This document shows, one piece after another, positions 51,527-61,860 of a DNA stretch of 64,000 nucleotides; the first letter of the stretch is position 1; each line of letters starts with the position of its first letter. The stretch is taken from the NCBI GenBank assembly GCA_020091685.1, contig CM034610.1, positions 25,394,094 through 25,458,093 on the forward strand, read 5' to 3'. The notes beneath the pieces were generated by a model, which made no database searches, was not told where the DNA came from, and was given only the letters and a program-made list of their open reading frames with translations. The translations under genes were made by a program, and so were the position numbers. Source of the stretch: Lutjanus erythropterus (taxonomy: Eukaryota > Chordata > Actinopteri > Lutjaniformes > Lutjanidae).

Positions 51527-52018
51527 ACAACCCTGATTCCAAACATTTCTGACATAAAACATAAATAAAAACAGGATGCAAATATTTGTAAATCCTTTTC
51601 AAACTATATTCAATTGAACACATTTAGGGATTTCACCATCTAAAATCCATAATATCAGAAAAAGACTCAGAGGGTCCAGAGAAATCTCTGCACGTAAGGA
51701 GCAAAGCTGAAAACCAGCATTGAATGGCCGTGACCTTTGACCCCTCAGGTGGCACTGCATTAAAAACCGGCATTGTATAAAGGACTACATGGGCGCAGAA
51801 ACACTTAGGAAGACAAGTTAGAAAGTCACATACCAACAAAATCCAGAAATGCTGCCGACTTCTTCGGGCCCAACTCATCCGAGATGGACTGACAGAAAGT
51901 GTGCTGTAGTTTGATAGGCCACATTTCAAATTGTTTTTTGGAATCATGGACCTTCTCAATGTGTCTTCTGGGCTAAATTTATATTTTACGCTGCATCCCA
52001 ACTTTCTTTTTGGAATCG
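51527..52018 (+). mobile_element. Internally deleted copy of the same Tc1/mariner family
   Basis: About 490 bp. Ends CAACCCTGATTCCAAA and CTTTTTGGAATCGGGA form an inverted pair. Internal blocks (GGGATTTCACCATCTAAAAT, GAGAAATCTCTGCACGTAAG) match 26569-26640, but most of the transposase region is missing. It is a MITE-like deletion derivative. Confidence 0.85.
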
Positions 52019-53102
52019 GGATAGTCACAGTTTCATTATAGCAGCATCCAACACCCCTCTAAAGTAGTATGGCTTTCCAGGACAGTCTTACACTCCCAAA
52101 CCTCTTTGCTTGCCACCTGCAGTCATCCCTCTGCAGATCTGGGAAAAAGTGCTTCGCCTGAGCCACGGGGCCCGCGGAATAAAGGCTCAGTGTCCTGCCT
52201 TCGAGCTATCACCAGTGGAACCCAAAGCATGACTGCAGAGCTGGCAATGACTTCAAAGAATCACCACAGAGAGGAGGCCCCCCTGGCATCCAGATGTAAG
52301 TTTTCTCGGATACATTTTGCGCTGCAGGTTATGGCAAGGATGCAACTGGACAGTTTTCTCACTACCTGGTGTTTTTTTTTTTTTTTTTTTTAGCCTGTGT
52401 GCTATTTCATAATATTAACTCTTATTTGATATCGGCTGTGTTTTTATTGCAAGCCAATATGTTTGATTTCCTTTGGAGCACAGCCTTTTCAGATCACCTT
52501 TTCCAAGGCAATATAGAACACCCTGCACAGTATCACAACAAGCACATGTCTGAGCATGTGAAGGACAGAGTATTAAATGGATCCACCCCTGAGGAAGCAA
52601 GCAAGCAAACACTAAGCTCAGACATCCTGAAGTGCTAGAACAAGATGGAGCACCTTTTCAGCAAAACAAACACTGAGAAGATCATAGACTCGGAGCATCC
52701 CTAAAGTGCTGAGACTCTGGACAACTTCCTGTCCTGGTCACATAAACCACCTTTCAAACTTAAGTTTGTCACTTTAGCAAAAGATTTCCCGAAGTTGAGG
52801 GGTTTACCCAGGAGCATTTAGGTTGTTTCCTTGCACTATTGTTCGGACTAAGACTTTCACAGCAGTAACTGTCTACATGTGCATCCCAGTTGCCATGGTT
52901 ACGCTACACTGGTTTAATGTTACTAGACAGCATTACTGTATAGCCAGCACACTTAATTAGCCTTAATTAGCTAGCTTCTCCAAAATGGACAACAAAGTAA
53001 AACAAAAAGATAACAAAGATGAGAGTGTTCAAAGAATATGGAAGCACAAGCACATTATCCTGGCCAGAAAAACATTTGCACAAGCAATAAGAAGTAAAGC
53101 AG

Positions 53103-53165
53103 CAACTAACAATTATTTTCACTGTCGATCATGTTTTTGGCTAATCGATTAATTAATCTGGTAAG
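53103..53165. mobile_element. Same MITE family, end fragment
   Basis: AGCAACTAACAATTATTTTC followed by TAATCGATTAATTAATC, the family's left terminus only. Confidence 0.6.
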
Positions 53166-54270
53166 CTAACTGACAAAATCTATATGAGAATTCTGCTGTG
53201 AAACAAACCATAGACAAAGTCACAAAGAAATGCGAAAATATAACTTTGACAGCAAGAAAGGAGTTAGCCAAACACTGAGTCGAGTTGAGGTGCCCTTGAA
53301 CAAGGTCCTTAAACCTGACCGCTCCAGACAGATCAGACTGTGATTGTACTGGGCAGGTTCCAGTTTTCCCTCACAACATCCTCAGGAAGTCCTTAGAGTG
53401 ATTTCATGCAGCTCATTTTTTACTAGGTCAACCTCAGATGAAAATTTAAGCGAAACGTTAGCCTAAGTGGTTTTATGAAACAGAGCACTGGGGGGTACCA
53501 CTGCTGTCCCTCATCTTTTCACATTTGATATACAGTCCAGTGAATCTGAAGAGGAGGAGGCAGATGAAGACTCATTAGACATATATATAGAGAGAGGGAT
53601 TTCCTCACCTATCCGAGGACAGTTTCTCAGTCAAGCTCAGCCTCTGCTGCCCTCTCTCACAGCGCTCATCGCCTGCAGTCTTTCAGTTCACAGTTAAGTA
53701 CATCAACACTTCCAGGTGGAGCAGCTGTTAATAGTGATGGATACAGTCCCACTCCTCTCCCAGAGCAAACAGGCGAACCTCATGTGGCACCCACCACTGA
53801 CAGAGTCGAGAGGGGCTTTGTGGCTCGCTCTCAGCGGACACAACAATCCTGAAGCTTCAAAGCAGCTGGCGAACATCACAGACGAGCCTGGCCTCCTCAC
53901 ACAGGACGGGCTTCTGTCAGAGGCAGTCTACTCTGGTCAACAGGGAGGTGGACGCTGTTCAGAAAGGAAGCAGTACCACTGACACAATGCTGTATTCTGG
54001 TCCAAGTACCACTGAACAGCTTGATAATCTGAATGTGGATGATATGACGATGTTCAGTGATGTCGAAGAACACATTTAAGAATGTCAGGCACCCCATGGA
54101 GAGGCTAATTCAGTCCAAAACACCCAATCTCTACAAGACAGCAACAAAGAGACTGACTGCAGACCAACAAAAACGTGATCATATGAGTAGACAACAAAAT
54201 TTCTTTGATATATTATTAAAAAAAGAAAAAGAAAAGTCAATTCATACAGTAGACAGTAGTAACTGTACTG

Positions 54271-54345
54271 TTAAAGGGACAGTTCACCCCAAAATAAAAA
54301 GTAAATTGTTTGTCCCAGACTGGAAAAAGCACCAAATTTAAAAAA
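54271..54345. mobile_element. Terminal fragment of the AAAGGGACAGTTCACCCC family
   Basis: TTAAAGGGACAGTTCACCCC followed by AAAATAAAAAG is the family terminus. The rest was not found, so only one end remains. Confidence 0.5.
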
Positions 54346-54690
54346 AAATCTGGTTACAAACATTTTTTAAATACTCTGTGATACACTGAAAGACTGGTGC
54401 ATAACTTTGAAAATGAAAATCTATTTGATTTCAAGTGGTGTTATTAATTATGTCCTCAGATTTTGACATTGCAAACACGTGCTTTCTTCATGAGGATGAG
54501 ACACAGAGAACAGGTTTAGAGCATTATGTATAGTGACTGATCAAAATTTTAATTGTATTTTCACAACTGCAACATCAATATTAATCTTGTTTGACAGAAT
54601 GTATAATCAAAATAACCTTGACATAAGTTTGTCACTAACAGACAGTCATTGTAAGAATGTAGCCATGTTATAATCATTCATTTGGCACCA

Positions 54691-54696
54691 TTTATT
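54691..54696 (-). terminator. cntd1 polyadenylation signal (AATAAA)
   Basis: AATAAA on the minus strand, about 140 bp past the cntd1 stop codon, followed by AT-rich sequence. This gives a short 3' UTR ending near 54670. Confidence 0.7.
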
Positions 54697-54834
54697 TCCA
54701 CAAGGTATTTCAGTGCATAGATGTGACTGTTTTAATCGATCATCTTCAATCAACTAGAAAACAACCTTAACCATTAACAGCAAGAGAATAAAGCAGTGTT
54801 CAGTGAATGAGTGCTATTAAGACTCAAGTGGATT

Positions 54835-54939
54835 CTACAGGGGAACGTCGTTTCTAACAATGTGCATCAACATCACATGAGTGAAATCGCTGATGCTCCT
54901 CCTTGAGATCCCTGTAATGTGACTCAGTTCTTCCACTAC
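54835..54939 (-). CDS. cntd1: cntd1 coding exon 7 with stop codon
   Basis: 105 nt, acceptor TTTATATGCAG|GTAGTG, ending in TAG at 54837-54835. It encodes residues 273-306 (VVEELSHITGISRRSISDFT...). This corresponds to the human VVGHLQSITGIALASIAEFS segment. The fish protein stops earlier than human and lacks the last roughly 25 residues. Confidence 0.9.
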   Translation of the reverse strand, partial: VVEELSHITGISRRSISDFTHVMLMHIVRNDVPL

Positions 54940-57900
54940 CTGCATATAAAACCTGCATTAACACAGACAGTCTGTATGGAATGTAACTGTCACAGATTAC
55001 GCATACACTAACATTAACTTGCATAAGGTAGATGACTTCATTTGCTTTGATATGGCTACATATTTTGTCGACAATTTTTCTACAAAGTTTTAATGCTTGT
55101 AAGCGTTTCACCTGTTTCCATTTTCTGGCACAGAGGATGAAGGAAGCCACAGCGATGACACCAACACCAAGCAGCATGTAGTCTTCAGTCACTGTCACAA
55201 ACTTCTCTCTGTTTAGGGAGGGTTTAGAATCAAAGCAGCTGCAATCAATATTTTTATATTAGTGGACCAAATAACTCTGTGGAGTGTGAAAAGGATCAAA
55301 AAGGAAAGAATTATTACCCCACTCTCAGTTCTTCACAGCTCCACAGAGCTTTATAACATCTTTCAGCTCATTGTTTTGGTTTTATGGCTCACAACTTTAT
55401 TGTTTTGGTTTACTCTGACTGATCTCATATTGTTGTTTCATGCCACAGCAGGCAGCTGCTTTTAGCCAAAAAGCTCTAAAAGCCCACTGCACATGACCTG
55501 CACAGCACCAAACAGACAAAGTACGTGACTGGCTGGTGAACATAATGCTGGATTTAGCAGCCAGAGAGCAAGATGTTTCTCTCAGGAGTTGGTGGAAACC
55601 ACAAAAGAGATAAAAGGAGTGTGTATATTGGACTTCCCTTTGTCAGGTGGCCAGAAACACAACAAATGAATGCTAATGTTGCTCTCTGTCTGATGTGTAA
55701 AGAGCACAGGTGGGACCGAGTCATTGTTTTGTAAGTTTCAAGTGAGTCTGAAGTCTTTGCACTCAGGTCCCAAGTAAAGATAAGCAAGTCTAGAGTGAAG
55801 TCCCATTGGCCTCACTGATTTACATAGTTACTTACCTGTTTTGTTAACGTAAGATGCACATTAGCCTGCAAACATTGTTAATATTAGCCTCAACTCACTG
55901 TTCTTTGTGCAACTTCAAATGTTAAACAAACTTGTTGCGTCTCTGTCTGTAATTTTTGACCTGCACATTTTGTGTCCTGCATTCAACTGCTAATCCAGCA
56001 GCTTGTCTCCTGAAAATGTGACTAATGAGAATTGTACAGCAATACCTCTGTTCTGTGGATGGGCTGGCACACTGAGTGGCAGTCACTAACAAGGAGTCGT
56101 AGATTGCTGTCCTCTGTAGGCTGACAAACCGCAGAACATGGTGGCACAGGGGATATAGGTGCTCCATGGGGATTAATGGCTCATTGTGTCCTACAAAAGT
56201 TTAATCGCCTCTTTGAATTATCAGAATTTCATCATTGTTATATCATAATATTCACTGTTTAGATATGATATCTTACCGAGCACCTCCAGAAGAATTTCCA
56301 CATATGTCAGTGGGTCAGGAGCATCTAGTCTGAATTCAAGTCCTTTTAAGATCATCAGCTCTGAATTCAGAACAGCCTTCTTGGAAACTTTGCAGCCAAG
56401 TGAATCCAGAACCCGTACAGCAGTACTGCTGTCAATCATCTAGAAAATATTTTAAAAAATAAAGGAAATGAACTTCTTTTTAATCACAAGGTATCTGAAG
56501 TTATTAAGTGTAGACACTCAATGCAGATCTTACATGACTTTGTAGAGACAATTTGCTTGCAAGTTGCACACAGGAGAAGATGATGAGGGGGAATTTCTCC
56601 TTGAGCTTGTTGAACACAGCGCCTTCATAACTGTTTAGTGGCTCAGCAGCTGCACCTTGAGGTGTGGGTGTGGTCAACAAATCTGTCAGGTGCTTGACCA
56701 TGAACCTGGGGGAGAGAATTATTCACATAAAGGCACGGCTAAACCAATATCATACTGGGTGTGGCAGTGCAAGGGAAAGCAAATATGCTGCTCCTTCTCA
56801 CCTCTGAAGTAACTCAATGGCATGGTATCCAGCTAGTGGATCAAGTCTTAGTTCTTTAGTCACCAGGAAGACGTATTCTGCGTTACACCAAAGATGGATG
56901 CAGGGCATTTGCAAAAGCAGAGAACAAAAGAGAAAAATATTTTTTTGAGTGAAAGCATGTTGAGCATGTTAGGACAGAGTTGATAGATTATAGTCGGAGC
57001 AAACAAAATACATTTGCAGAAAGGAATTTTTGAAGCAGTAAATGTGTTTGAGCAATCCCATGTAAAATGAGACACGGAGAGATCTCATCTGTAAAATAGG
57101 ATCAGTAAAATGAAAAATGTTATGAGTCATTTCTCAGGGTATTATTGGTTTTTCACTATCATTTATAAGACATATATCAATGGACATATTGGAAATTAAA
57201 AACTATAAATATCTGGCATAATTTATCAACATAGAAATCGTCGTCACTGGTCCCCCAACCAAGAGATCCCTACTATGGGTTGCCAAAGCTTCATGAAGGC
57301 TCTCTTAATTTTAAAGCTATTATGTGTAACATATCTGCATTAAAATGTCTAAAAAATGCTAGACTTATGTCATATGTTTTGTTGAGTTTTATACTTATGT
57401 GATTCCAAATTTTTCCAACACTGTTCAACCCAGAGAAATCTGAAATTGATTTAAAGTAACACTGTGTCTCCTATTAGCTGCTAGTTGCAATAACTTTTGG
57501 GAAAAAAAAGAATTTGGAGAGCGAGGAAGAGCATTTGCAAATGAACCTAAACATAACAATAATAAAACTTGTTGCAGTTATTGCATTCACTATACAGTTC
57601 ATCAGGTGTTCTGTATAATATAAAATACTCATAAAGTATGTCAGGTAGTAAGAGGTCAGTTTACTCAAAGACAGAAAAAGGGGCTGGGAGCTGATGATGA
57701 GATAAACTCACACATAGGCCCACATGGTCCAGTAAAGACAGGAAAAGACAATCATTGATTCATGGAGCCTGAATTATACTTATTTAAATCTCTGATTCTC
57801 TTTTCTTTACACTTATTTTTGTGTGAAATAACAGCTGGGACCTGGGAAAGTAAAACATTTAACACTGAATCACAGCTATGCTGGTTTCTCAACACCACCC

Positions 57901-59271
57901 ACCAGCAAACACTAACAAAACTTTATCGTGACCGGAAAGTTTCTCTGTTGACCAGTCAGTTTGCAATTTATTATTTATTCATTCTTTGAGAATTGTAGGT
58001 TATTTACAGCTTAGACCCGTACTGACACTGAGAGAAGCATGTTACAGAAACAGATGGAGCTTTTAACAGAGGTATTTCCATTCATTTATCTAAATAAATT
58101 TGTATCTTAGCTGTTATGTGAGGAACAAGAAAGCATATGGATGTTCATTAGAGGTCATCCAAACTACTTTCCATCTGCTCCTCCTCACTGGCAGCGTTTT
58201 TCTGCTGAGGTGCCAGCAGCTGGAGACACTCTGCTACCTTGAGGAGTTTGTATTGAGAATAGGCTGCCATAATAACAGGACTCACAATGCCAGGTATATA
58301 AAAGAGTGATGACAGGGTACACTGAAGTCTAGAGGGCCACTCAGACATAGTCTTGTACAGCTTAGTCAATGCCACCTGCTGACAAAATTATTAAAGCTAC
58401 AGCAGAAGGATACAGTCTTCACCCCAGCTGAAATAATTACAACATGAAAGCATTTACTAATAAAAGCCCTGTTTATATAAAGTAGTTATATACTGTAGAG
58501 GCAACCATAAAACATAGAGCTTCACATTGTGTTTTAAATGTAACTGATGTGACTGCAGCAGTGATGTAGCTGGTAAAATATTAAAGTGTCTGATAGATTT
58601 TAGAAAGAAAACAGTGACTTACTATTGAATGGTTGGTGAATTTGAACCTTTATCTGTTTGTGTCCGGTAAATGTTAACATTTTTCGCACCATGAAAGTAA
58701 TCTGCAACTATCTATTTGTTTGATTTTGCTTTTTAAATTTTCAGGGAAATTTCAATGTGTTAGCTTACTTTTAATGTATAATTTAGAGGGGAAATAAGCA
58801 CTCTGCAATGAGGATATATTTATCTAACTAGCTAACATAACATGCTAATTGTCACAGTTGTGTGTGATAAATAAGGTTACACATAATGGAGAAAAGGCCT
58901 AATTACCTTCCTTTTTCAGAGAAATGGCAAAATTTTGAATAAGTAAATGAATGAATGAATGAATGAACGAATGAATAATAAGTGGGTCCAAGTTGTTTTT
59001 TTCCGCGTGTCATAAGCATTTCAAACTAACAAACGACAACATGACGCTTGTTAGCTAACCTAGCTAAAATTAAACATTAGAAACTGCTAGGTTAGTAACG
59101 TTACTTACCCATTATTCTTTTATCTTTGAAGTCTCTACTACATTTTGATAAATTGTTGAGCTTATCTTTGTTTCTTTTGTTGAGATTGATAAGGAAATCT
59201 GACAGGAGGTCAAACGAGGCTTCACGAAACTTGAAACTGATACTTTTACTTGGAGAAAAACTTTTCGCCAT
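54835..59271 (-). CDS. cntd1: cntd1, cyclin N-terminal domain-containing protein 1 (7 coding exons)
   Basis: Spliced CDS: complement of 54835-54939, 55112-55208, 56046-56190, 56277-56439, 56534-56705, 56802-56877 and 59109-59271. It is 921 nt and encodes 306 residues (human is about 330), with every junction GT-AG and in phase. Residues about 56-192 form the cyclin-box part: EYVFLVTKEL at 55-64, CVQLASKLS at 125-133, ELMILKGLEFRLD at 164-176 and PLTYVEILLEVLG at 180-192. These, and TEDYMLLGVGVIA in exon 6, match the vertebrate CNTD1 pattern as I remember it. In mouse, CNTD1 (related to worm COSA-1) acts in meiotic prophase nuclei, where it restricts crossover intermediates to designated sites. 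No kinase partner can be inferred from sequence. The start ATG at 59271 is the first in the exon and the reading frame runs cleanly into exon 2. The gene is divergent with coa3. Intron 5 holds a transposon fragment. Identity is firm; the exact exon 1 start is a little less so. Confidence 0.93.
55112..55208 (-). CDS. cntd1: cntd1 coding exon 6
   Basis: 97 nt, acceptor CTAAACAG|AGAGAAG and donor AAACAG|GTGAAA. It encodes residues 240-272 (REKFVTVTEDYMLLGVGVIA, then VASFILCARKWKQ). Read-through into the intron would give an unrelated 80-residue tail, so splicing to exon 7 is preferred. Confidence 0.92.
55706..55985. mobile_element. Partial copy of the AGGTGGGACTAAGTC repeat, in cntd1 intron 5
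   Basis: Starts ACAGGTGGGACCGAGTCATT. The block GTTCTTTGTGCAACTTCAAA corresponds to 28272-28291. No right end is visible before exon 5. Confidence 0.65.
56046..56190 (-). CDS. cntd1: cntd1 coding exon 5
   Basis: 145 nt, acceptor TTTTGTAG|GACAC and donor CAGAG|GTATT. It encodes residues 192-240 (GHNEPLIPMEHLYPLCHHVL...). It includes TAIYDSLL, equivalent to the EPIYESLL segment of the human protein. Confidence 0.92.
56277..56439 (-). CDS. cntd1: cntd1 coding exon 4
   Basis: 163 nt, acceptor TTTTCTAG|ATGATTG and donor GCTCG|GTAAGA. It encodes residues 138-192, the most conserved part of the protein (SELMILKGLEFRLDAPDPLT, then YVEILLEVLG). Confidence 0.96.
56534..56705 (-). CDS. cntd1: cntd1 coding exon 3
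   Basis: 172 nt, acceptor CCCCCAG|GTTCATGG and donor AGTCAT|GTAAG. It encodes residues 80-137. It contains RFMVKHL and the conserved CVQLASKLS helix, with a variable TTPTPQGAAAEP linker between them. Confidence 0.95.
56802..56877 (-). CDS. cntd1: cntd1 coding exon 2
   Basis: 76 nt, acceptor ACGCAG|AATACG and donor CAGAG|GTGAG. It encodes residues 55-80 (EYVFLVTKEL... to ...HAIELLQR), the first cyclin-fold helices. It joins exon 1 in frame through a split Glu codon. Confidence 0.92.
58945..58977. repeat. (AATG)n microsatellite
   Basis: About eight AATG units with one substitution (AACG), in cntd1 intron 1. Confidence 0.9.
59109..59271 (-). CDS. cntd1: cntd1 coding exon 1
   Basis: 163 nt from the ATG at 59271 to the donor ATGG|GTAAGT, leaving phase 1. 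It encodes residues 1-54, a basic and poorly conserved N-terminus. Exon 1 is separated from exon 2 by a 2.2-kb intron, the largest in the gene. Confidence 0.85.
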
Positions 59272-59296
59272 TTTCACTGACTAACGGTTGCCTTCT

Positions 59297-59326
59297 GCAT
59301 TTGCATTTGCATTTGCATTTGCATTT
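59297..59326 (-). repeat. GCATTT hexamer array forming overlapping octamer sites
   Basis: Five perfect tandem GCATTT units. Read on the minus strand, the junctions give four overlapping ATGCAAAT octamers (POU-factor consensus). It lies 26-55 bp upstream of the cntd1 start codon, in its 5' UTR or core promoter. Confidence 0.85.
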
Positions 59327-59511
59327 ACAAACAACCTATAGCTCTAGCATTAGTATTCTACTCACATTTTTCAAAAATAACCAGGAAAACTTAAACTAAA
59401 TCGACCCGAAACTTATATTTTCCAGAGGATGGCGCTATTCCCACGGCTTTCACTCCAGGCTCGACTCAACGGTCGTGTCTAGATCAGATGGGAACCCTAG
59501 ATTTGTTATAC

Positions 59512-59521
59512 TCTCGCGAGA
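59512..59521. promoter_or_regulatory. TCTCGCGAGA promoter palindrome, copy 1
   Basis: Perfect 10-bp palindrome TCTCGCGAGA. This element is known from CpG-type promoters of housekeeping and divergent genes and is bound by BANP in mammals. It lies 241 bp upstream of the cntd1 ATG. Confidence 0.8.
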
Positions 59522-59681
59522 ATTGTACGCGTTGTTTTTTCATTGTAGATATTGTACAATCTGATTGTTGTCAATTATGATTTACAATGTAAAATGCTAT
59601 ATTTGAGATCCATGTAGGTTTGTGGACAAAAAACAATTGGTTAGAGTTAGAGAAAGATCATGTTTGGGTTAAATTGATAAC

Positions 59682-59691
59682 TCTCGCGAGA
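59682..59691. promoter_or_regulatory. TCTCGCGAGA promoter palindrome, copy 2
   Basis: Second perfect TCTCGCGAGA, exactly 170 bp from the first and 252 bp upstream of the coa3 ATG. Confidence 0.8.
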
Positions 59692-59942
59692 TCTTTCGGC
59701 TAGACACTAGCCGATCAACATCCCGAGTAGGAACTATAGCTGCGACACTGGGGGCTCATTTAGATGTTACACAACGTTTCATTCACCCAGTACTTGGTGG
59801 TGCTTGGCGCAGATCTCATAACGAACTGATGGGCTGCTCCCCGTGCAGTTCGGCGCCATCAACTTACTGGATGATTTGAAATACAGCTGTGCGTAAAATT
59901 GCTGCGACCCGACACAGCCTTTTGATCTCACTAACTGCAGAC

Positions 59943-60138
59943 ATGGCGGACAAGACGCCGAAGGAGTCCAAAGCTCCCTTTGCAACCAGGATAGACCCGA
60001 CTAAGGAGGGTTTATCCAAAGAGCAGATCCATTTCATCCGACAGGTAGAGCTCGAGCAGTGGAAGAAGAAAACACAGAAGCTGCGGACACGGAATGTGGT
60101 GACAGGACTCGCCATTGGAGCCCTTGTTCTGGGCATTT
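59943..60138 (+). CDS. coa3: coa3 coding exon 1
   Basis: 196 nt, 65 codons plus one base, donor GGCATTT|GTATCC. If the intron were retained, the frame would run 12 more codons (CILAKCSNVNTR) to a stop at 60174-60176, losing the C-terminal half of the membrane helix and the tail. Confidence 0.95.
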
Positions 60139-61860
60139 GTATCCTTGCCAAGTGCAGTAACGTCAACACAAGGTGAACTATGTAACGTTAGCTTAGCGTG
60201 CTAAAGTTAGATAAGTCCAATATAAAGCATGACGCTAGTTTATTACCGCATGTTGTGTTTGAAGCTTTATTGACAGTATATGATTTGATTGGCTCGTAGA
60301 TGTAGTTAAATGTCTTGTAAGGTAAGGTACAAAGTTTCCCATTCATTAGATGCTAACATGACAGCTAGCTATGGTAGGCATGTTCAGGAAGAGTTGACTG
60401 TAAAGGTGCATCAGCAAAGTAGCTATAAAACATGGGTTAAATAGAGTTAAACGTCATCTTAATCCGTAGGTAGTTTGTCAGTTAGCATCGAGCTAGCTAC
60501 CTCGGCGAATCGTCTGTTTTTCTTTTTACGTGAATATATGAAAAAAGATACACAACTTTCCCCCCCTGGAGTCTTATATATGGAAGCCAATTTTCGTCAA
60601 GAAAAGAGAAAAAAGGTGAAAAGTTACACATTGTATAAGAAACAATTTAAAAAAACAGAGGGTCAGCTGAATTATAAGATAATACAAGTCAGAATTATTA
60701 ATATTTGAAGCAAAGTCCATTTATTTTGAGTGTCTCATATTTAATTATAAGGAGCTGTGGTTAATATTTGCTATTTTTCATTTTGAATGTATTCTTTTTT
60801 CTTGCAGAAATTGGATATATTCTAATCATATTTACACTAGTTAATGACTAAATATTAAAAACATCTTCCAGTTTATTGCAAAACATTTTAACAGCTCTAC
60901 ATCTTCCAAAAGGACTGTAGAAATAAATCAACACCTTTGTAAACCAGTTTCAACAAAACTGATCATTATAACCATGAAATTAGGAACTGTTGCAGACTGA
61001 ATTAGTCAGTTACATTTTTAAGTCTCAATACAAGTAATACAATATGATTAATTTTATTTTAAACCTTTTGTGTTGTCCAGAGTATTGCTGTAAGATATAC
61101 ATGTTGCAATATATTGCCTTTTTCCGACTGCAGACTGTTTGTCCCCCAGAGAAATCTCTAACAGGATCTGTTTTATCTAATAAGGTAAAGTTTTCAGTCT
61201 GTTCATCTCACATCAGTCATTTTTATTGCAGGAAAATGGGACTGTCAAACAGACAGACTGATTAACACTGTCATAAAATATTCACAGTTCACAGAGTGTG
61301 ACCTCTGCTGACCTCCACAGAAAAAAGAACAAAGTCAGCACCATCTAGTGGATGGGAAAAAGCAATTGATTTATTATTCTAGTTCCAAAACATTTAATTT
61401 GTACTTGCAATATTATAATTTATAAGCCAGAAGATTGTTACTTGGCGTCCATATATCTGCGCACAAAATATCACAGTTCTATGCTGTATTATTATTTTTT
61501 CTTCCACCTCACAACCATAAACTGGCAACTGAGTGTATAAAATTCCAAAAAGGGATGAGATGGGAATGTTTTGCTGTTTTAATTAATAAAGGCAACTTAA
61601 AGGTGTTCAAACATTGAGTTAAAATGTTCTGTTTGAGTGAGTAGATACAAGCACTTGACTGACACACTGCTTACATCACACCCTTGTCATGTAATGTTTT
61701 TGATATGTTTCACCTTACTGTCAAATATTTGCCTTGACAACTTCCTCCCCTGCTAGATGGCTACACATTTTACTCGGTCTCCCAGGAGCGGATCATGGAT
61801 GAAATCGACGAGGAGGCCAGGCGTGCGAGGCTGCAGGGACCGAAGACTGGTGCCAACTGA
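59943..61860 (+). CDS. coa3: coa3, cytochrome c oxidase assembly factor 3 (2 exons)
   Basis: Spliced CDS joins 59943-60138 and 61757-61860. It is 300 nt and encodes 99 residues (human 106). COA3 is a small mitochondrial inner-membrane protein of the MITRAC complex that stabilises newly made COX1 during complex IV assembly. Visible landmarks are the N-terminal APFATRIDPT motif (11-20), a charged helix EQIHFIRQVELEQW (27-40), RTRNVVTGLAIGALVL (48-63) leading into a single transmembrane segment of roughly residues 50-72, then GYTFYSVSQERIMDEIDEEA. These match human COA3 closely, and the intron splits the same I-Y-G codon region as in human. There is no cleavable presequence. Exon 1 starts at the first ATG (ACATGGC context). 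The gene is divergent from cntd1, with 671 bp between the start codons. Confidence 0.96.
60139..61756 (+). other. coa3 intron 1
   Basis: A single AT-rich intron of 1.6 kb with GT-AG ends. No exon or recognisable transposon was seen inside it. Confidence 0.85.
61757..61860 (+). CDS. coa3: coa3 coding exon 2 with stop codon
   Basis: 104 nt, acceptor CCCCTGCTAG|ATGGC after a pyrimidine tract, stop TGA at 61858-61860. It encodes YGYTFYSVSQERIMDEIDEE and a short basic tail ending PKTGAN. Confidence 0.95.

Larger units (their letters stand above)
52019..54690. other. Gene-free stretch left of cntd1
   Basis: T-run at 52372-52391, MITE ends at 53103 and 54271, and a unique block at about 53640-54110 with an 88-codon open frame but no recognisable protein. 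No becn1-like exon was seen, although BECN1 flanks CNTD1 in human. Confidence 0.55.
59272..59942. promoter_or_regulatory. Divergent cntd1/coa3 promoter region
   Basis: 671 bp between two start codons on opposite strands. It contains two TCTCGCGAGA palindromes and an octamer-like hexamer array. The coa3 side from about 59750 is GC-richer. No TATA box is evident. A shared bidirectional promoter is inferred from layout and motifs; transcription starts cannot be placed exactly. Confidence 0.75.

Noticed and set aside
53716-53982. Plus-strand frame of 88 codons left of cntd1
   Set aside because: No recognisable protein, no good splice sites at its ends, and not related to becn1.
54940-55111. cntd1 exon 6 reading through to a 114-codon frame
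   Set aside because: The tail after KWKQ is unlike CNTD1, whereas splicing to 54939 restores the conserved VVEELSHITG segment in frame.
59889-59942. N-terminal extension of coa3 upstream of the ATG at 59943
   Set aside because: The upstream frame has no ATG (it would need GTG), and the protein from 59943 already matches the family length.
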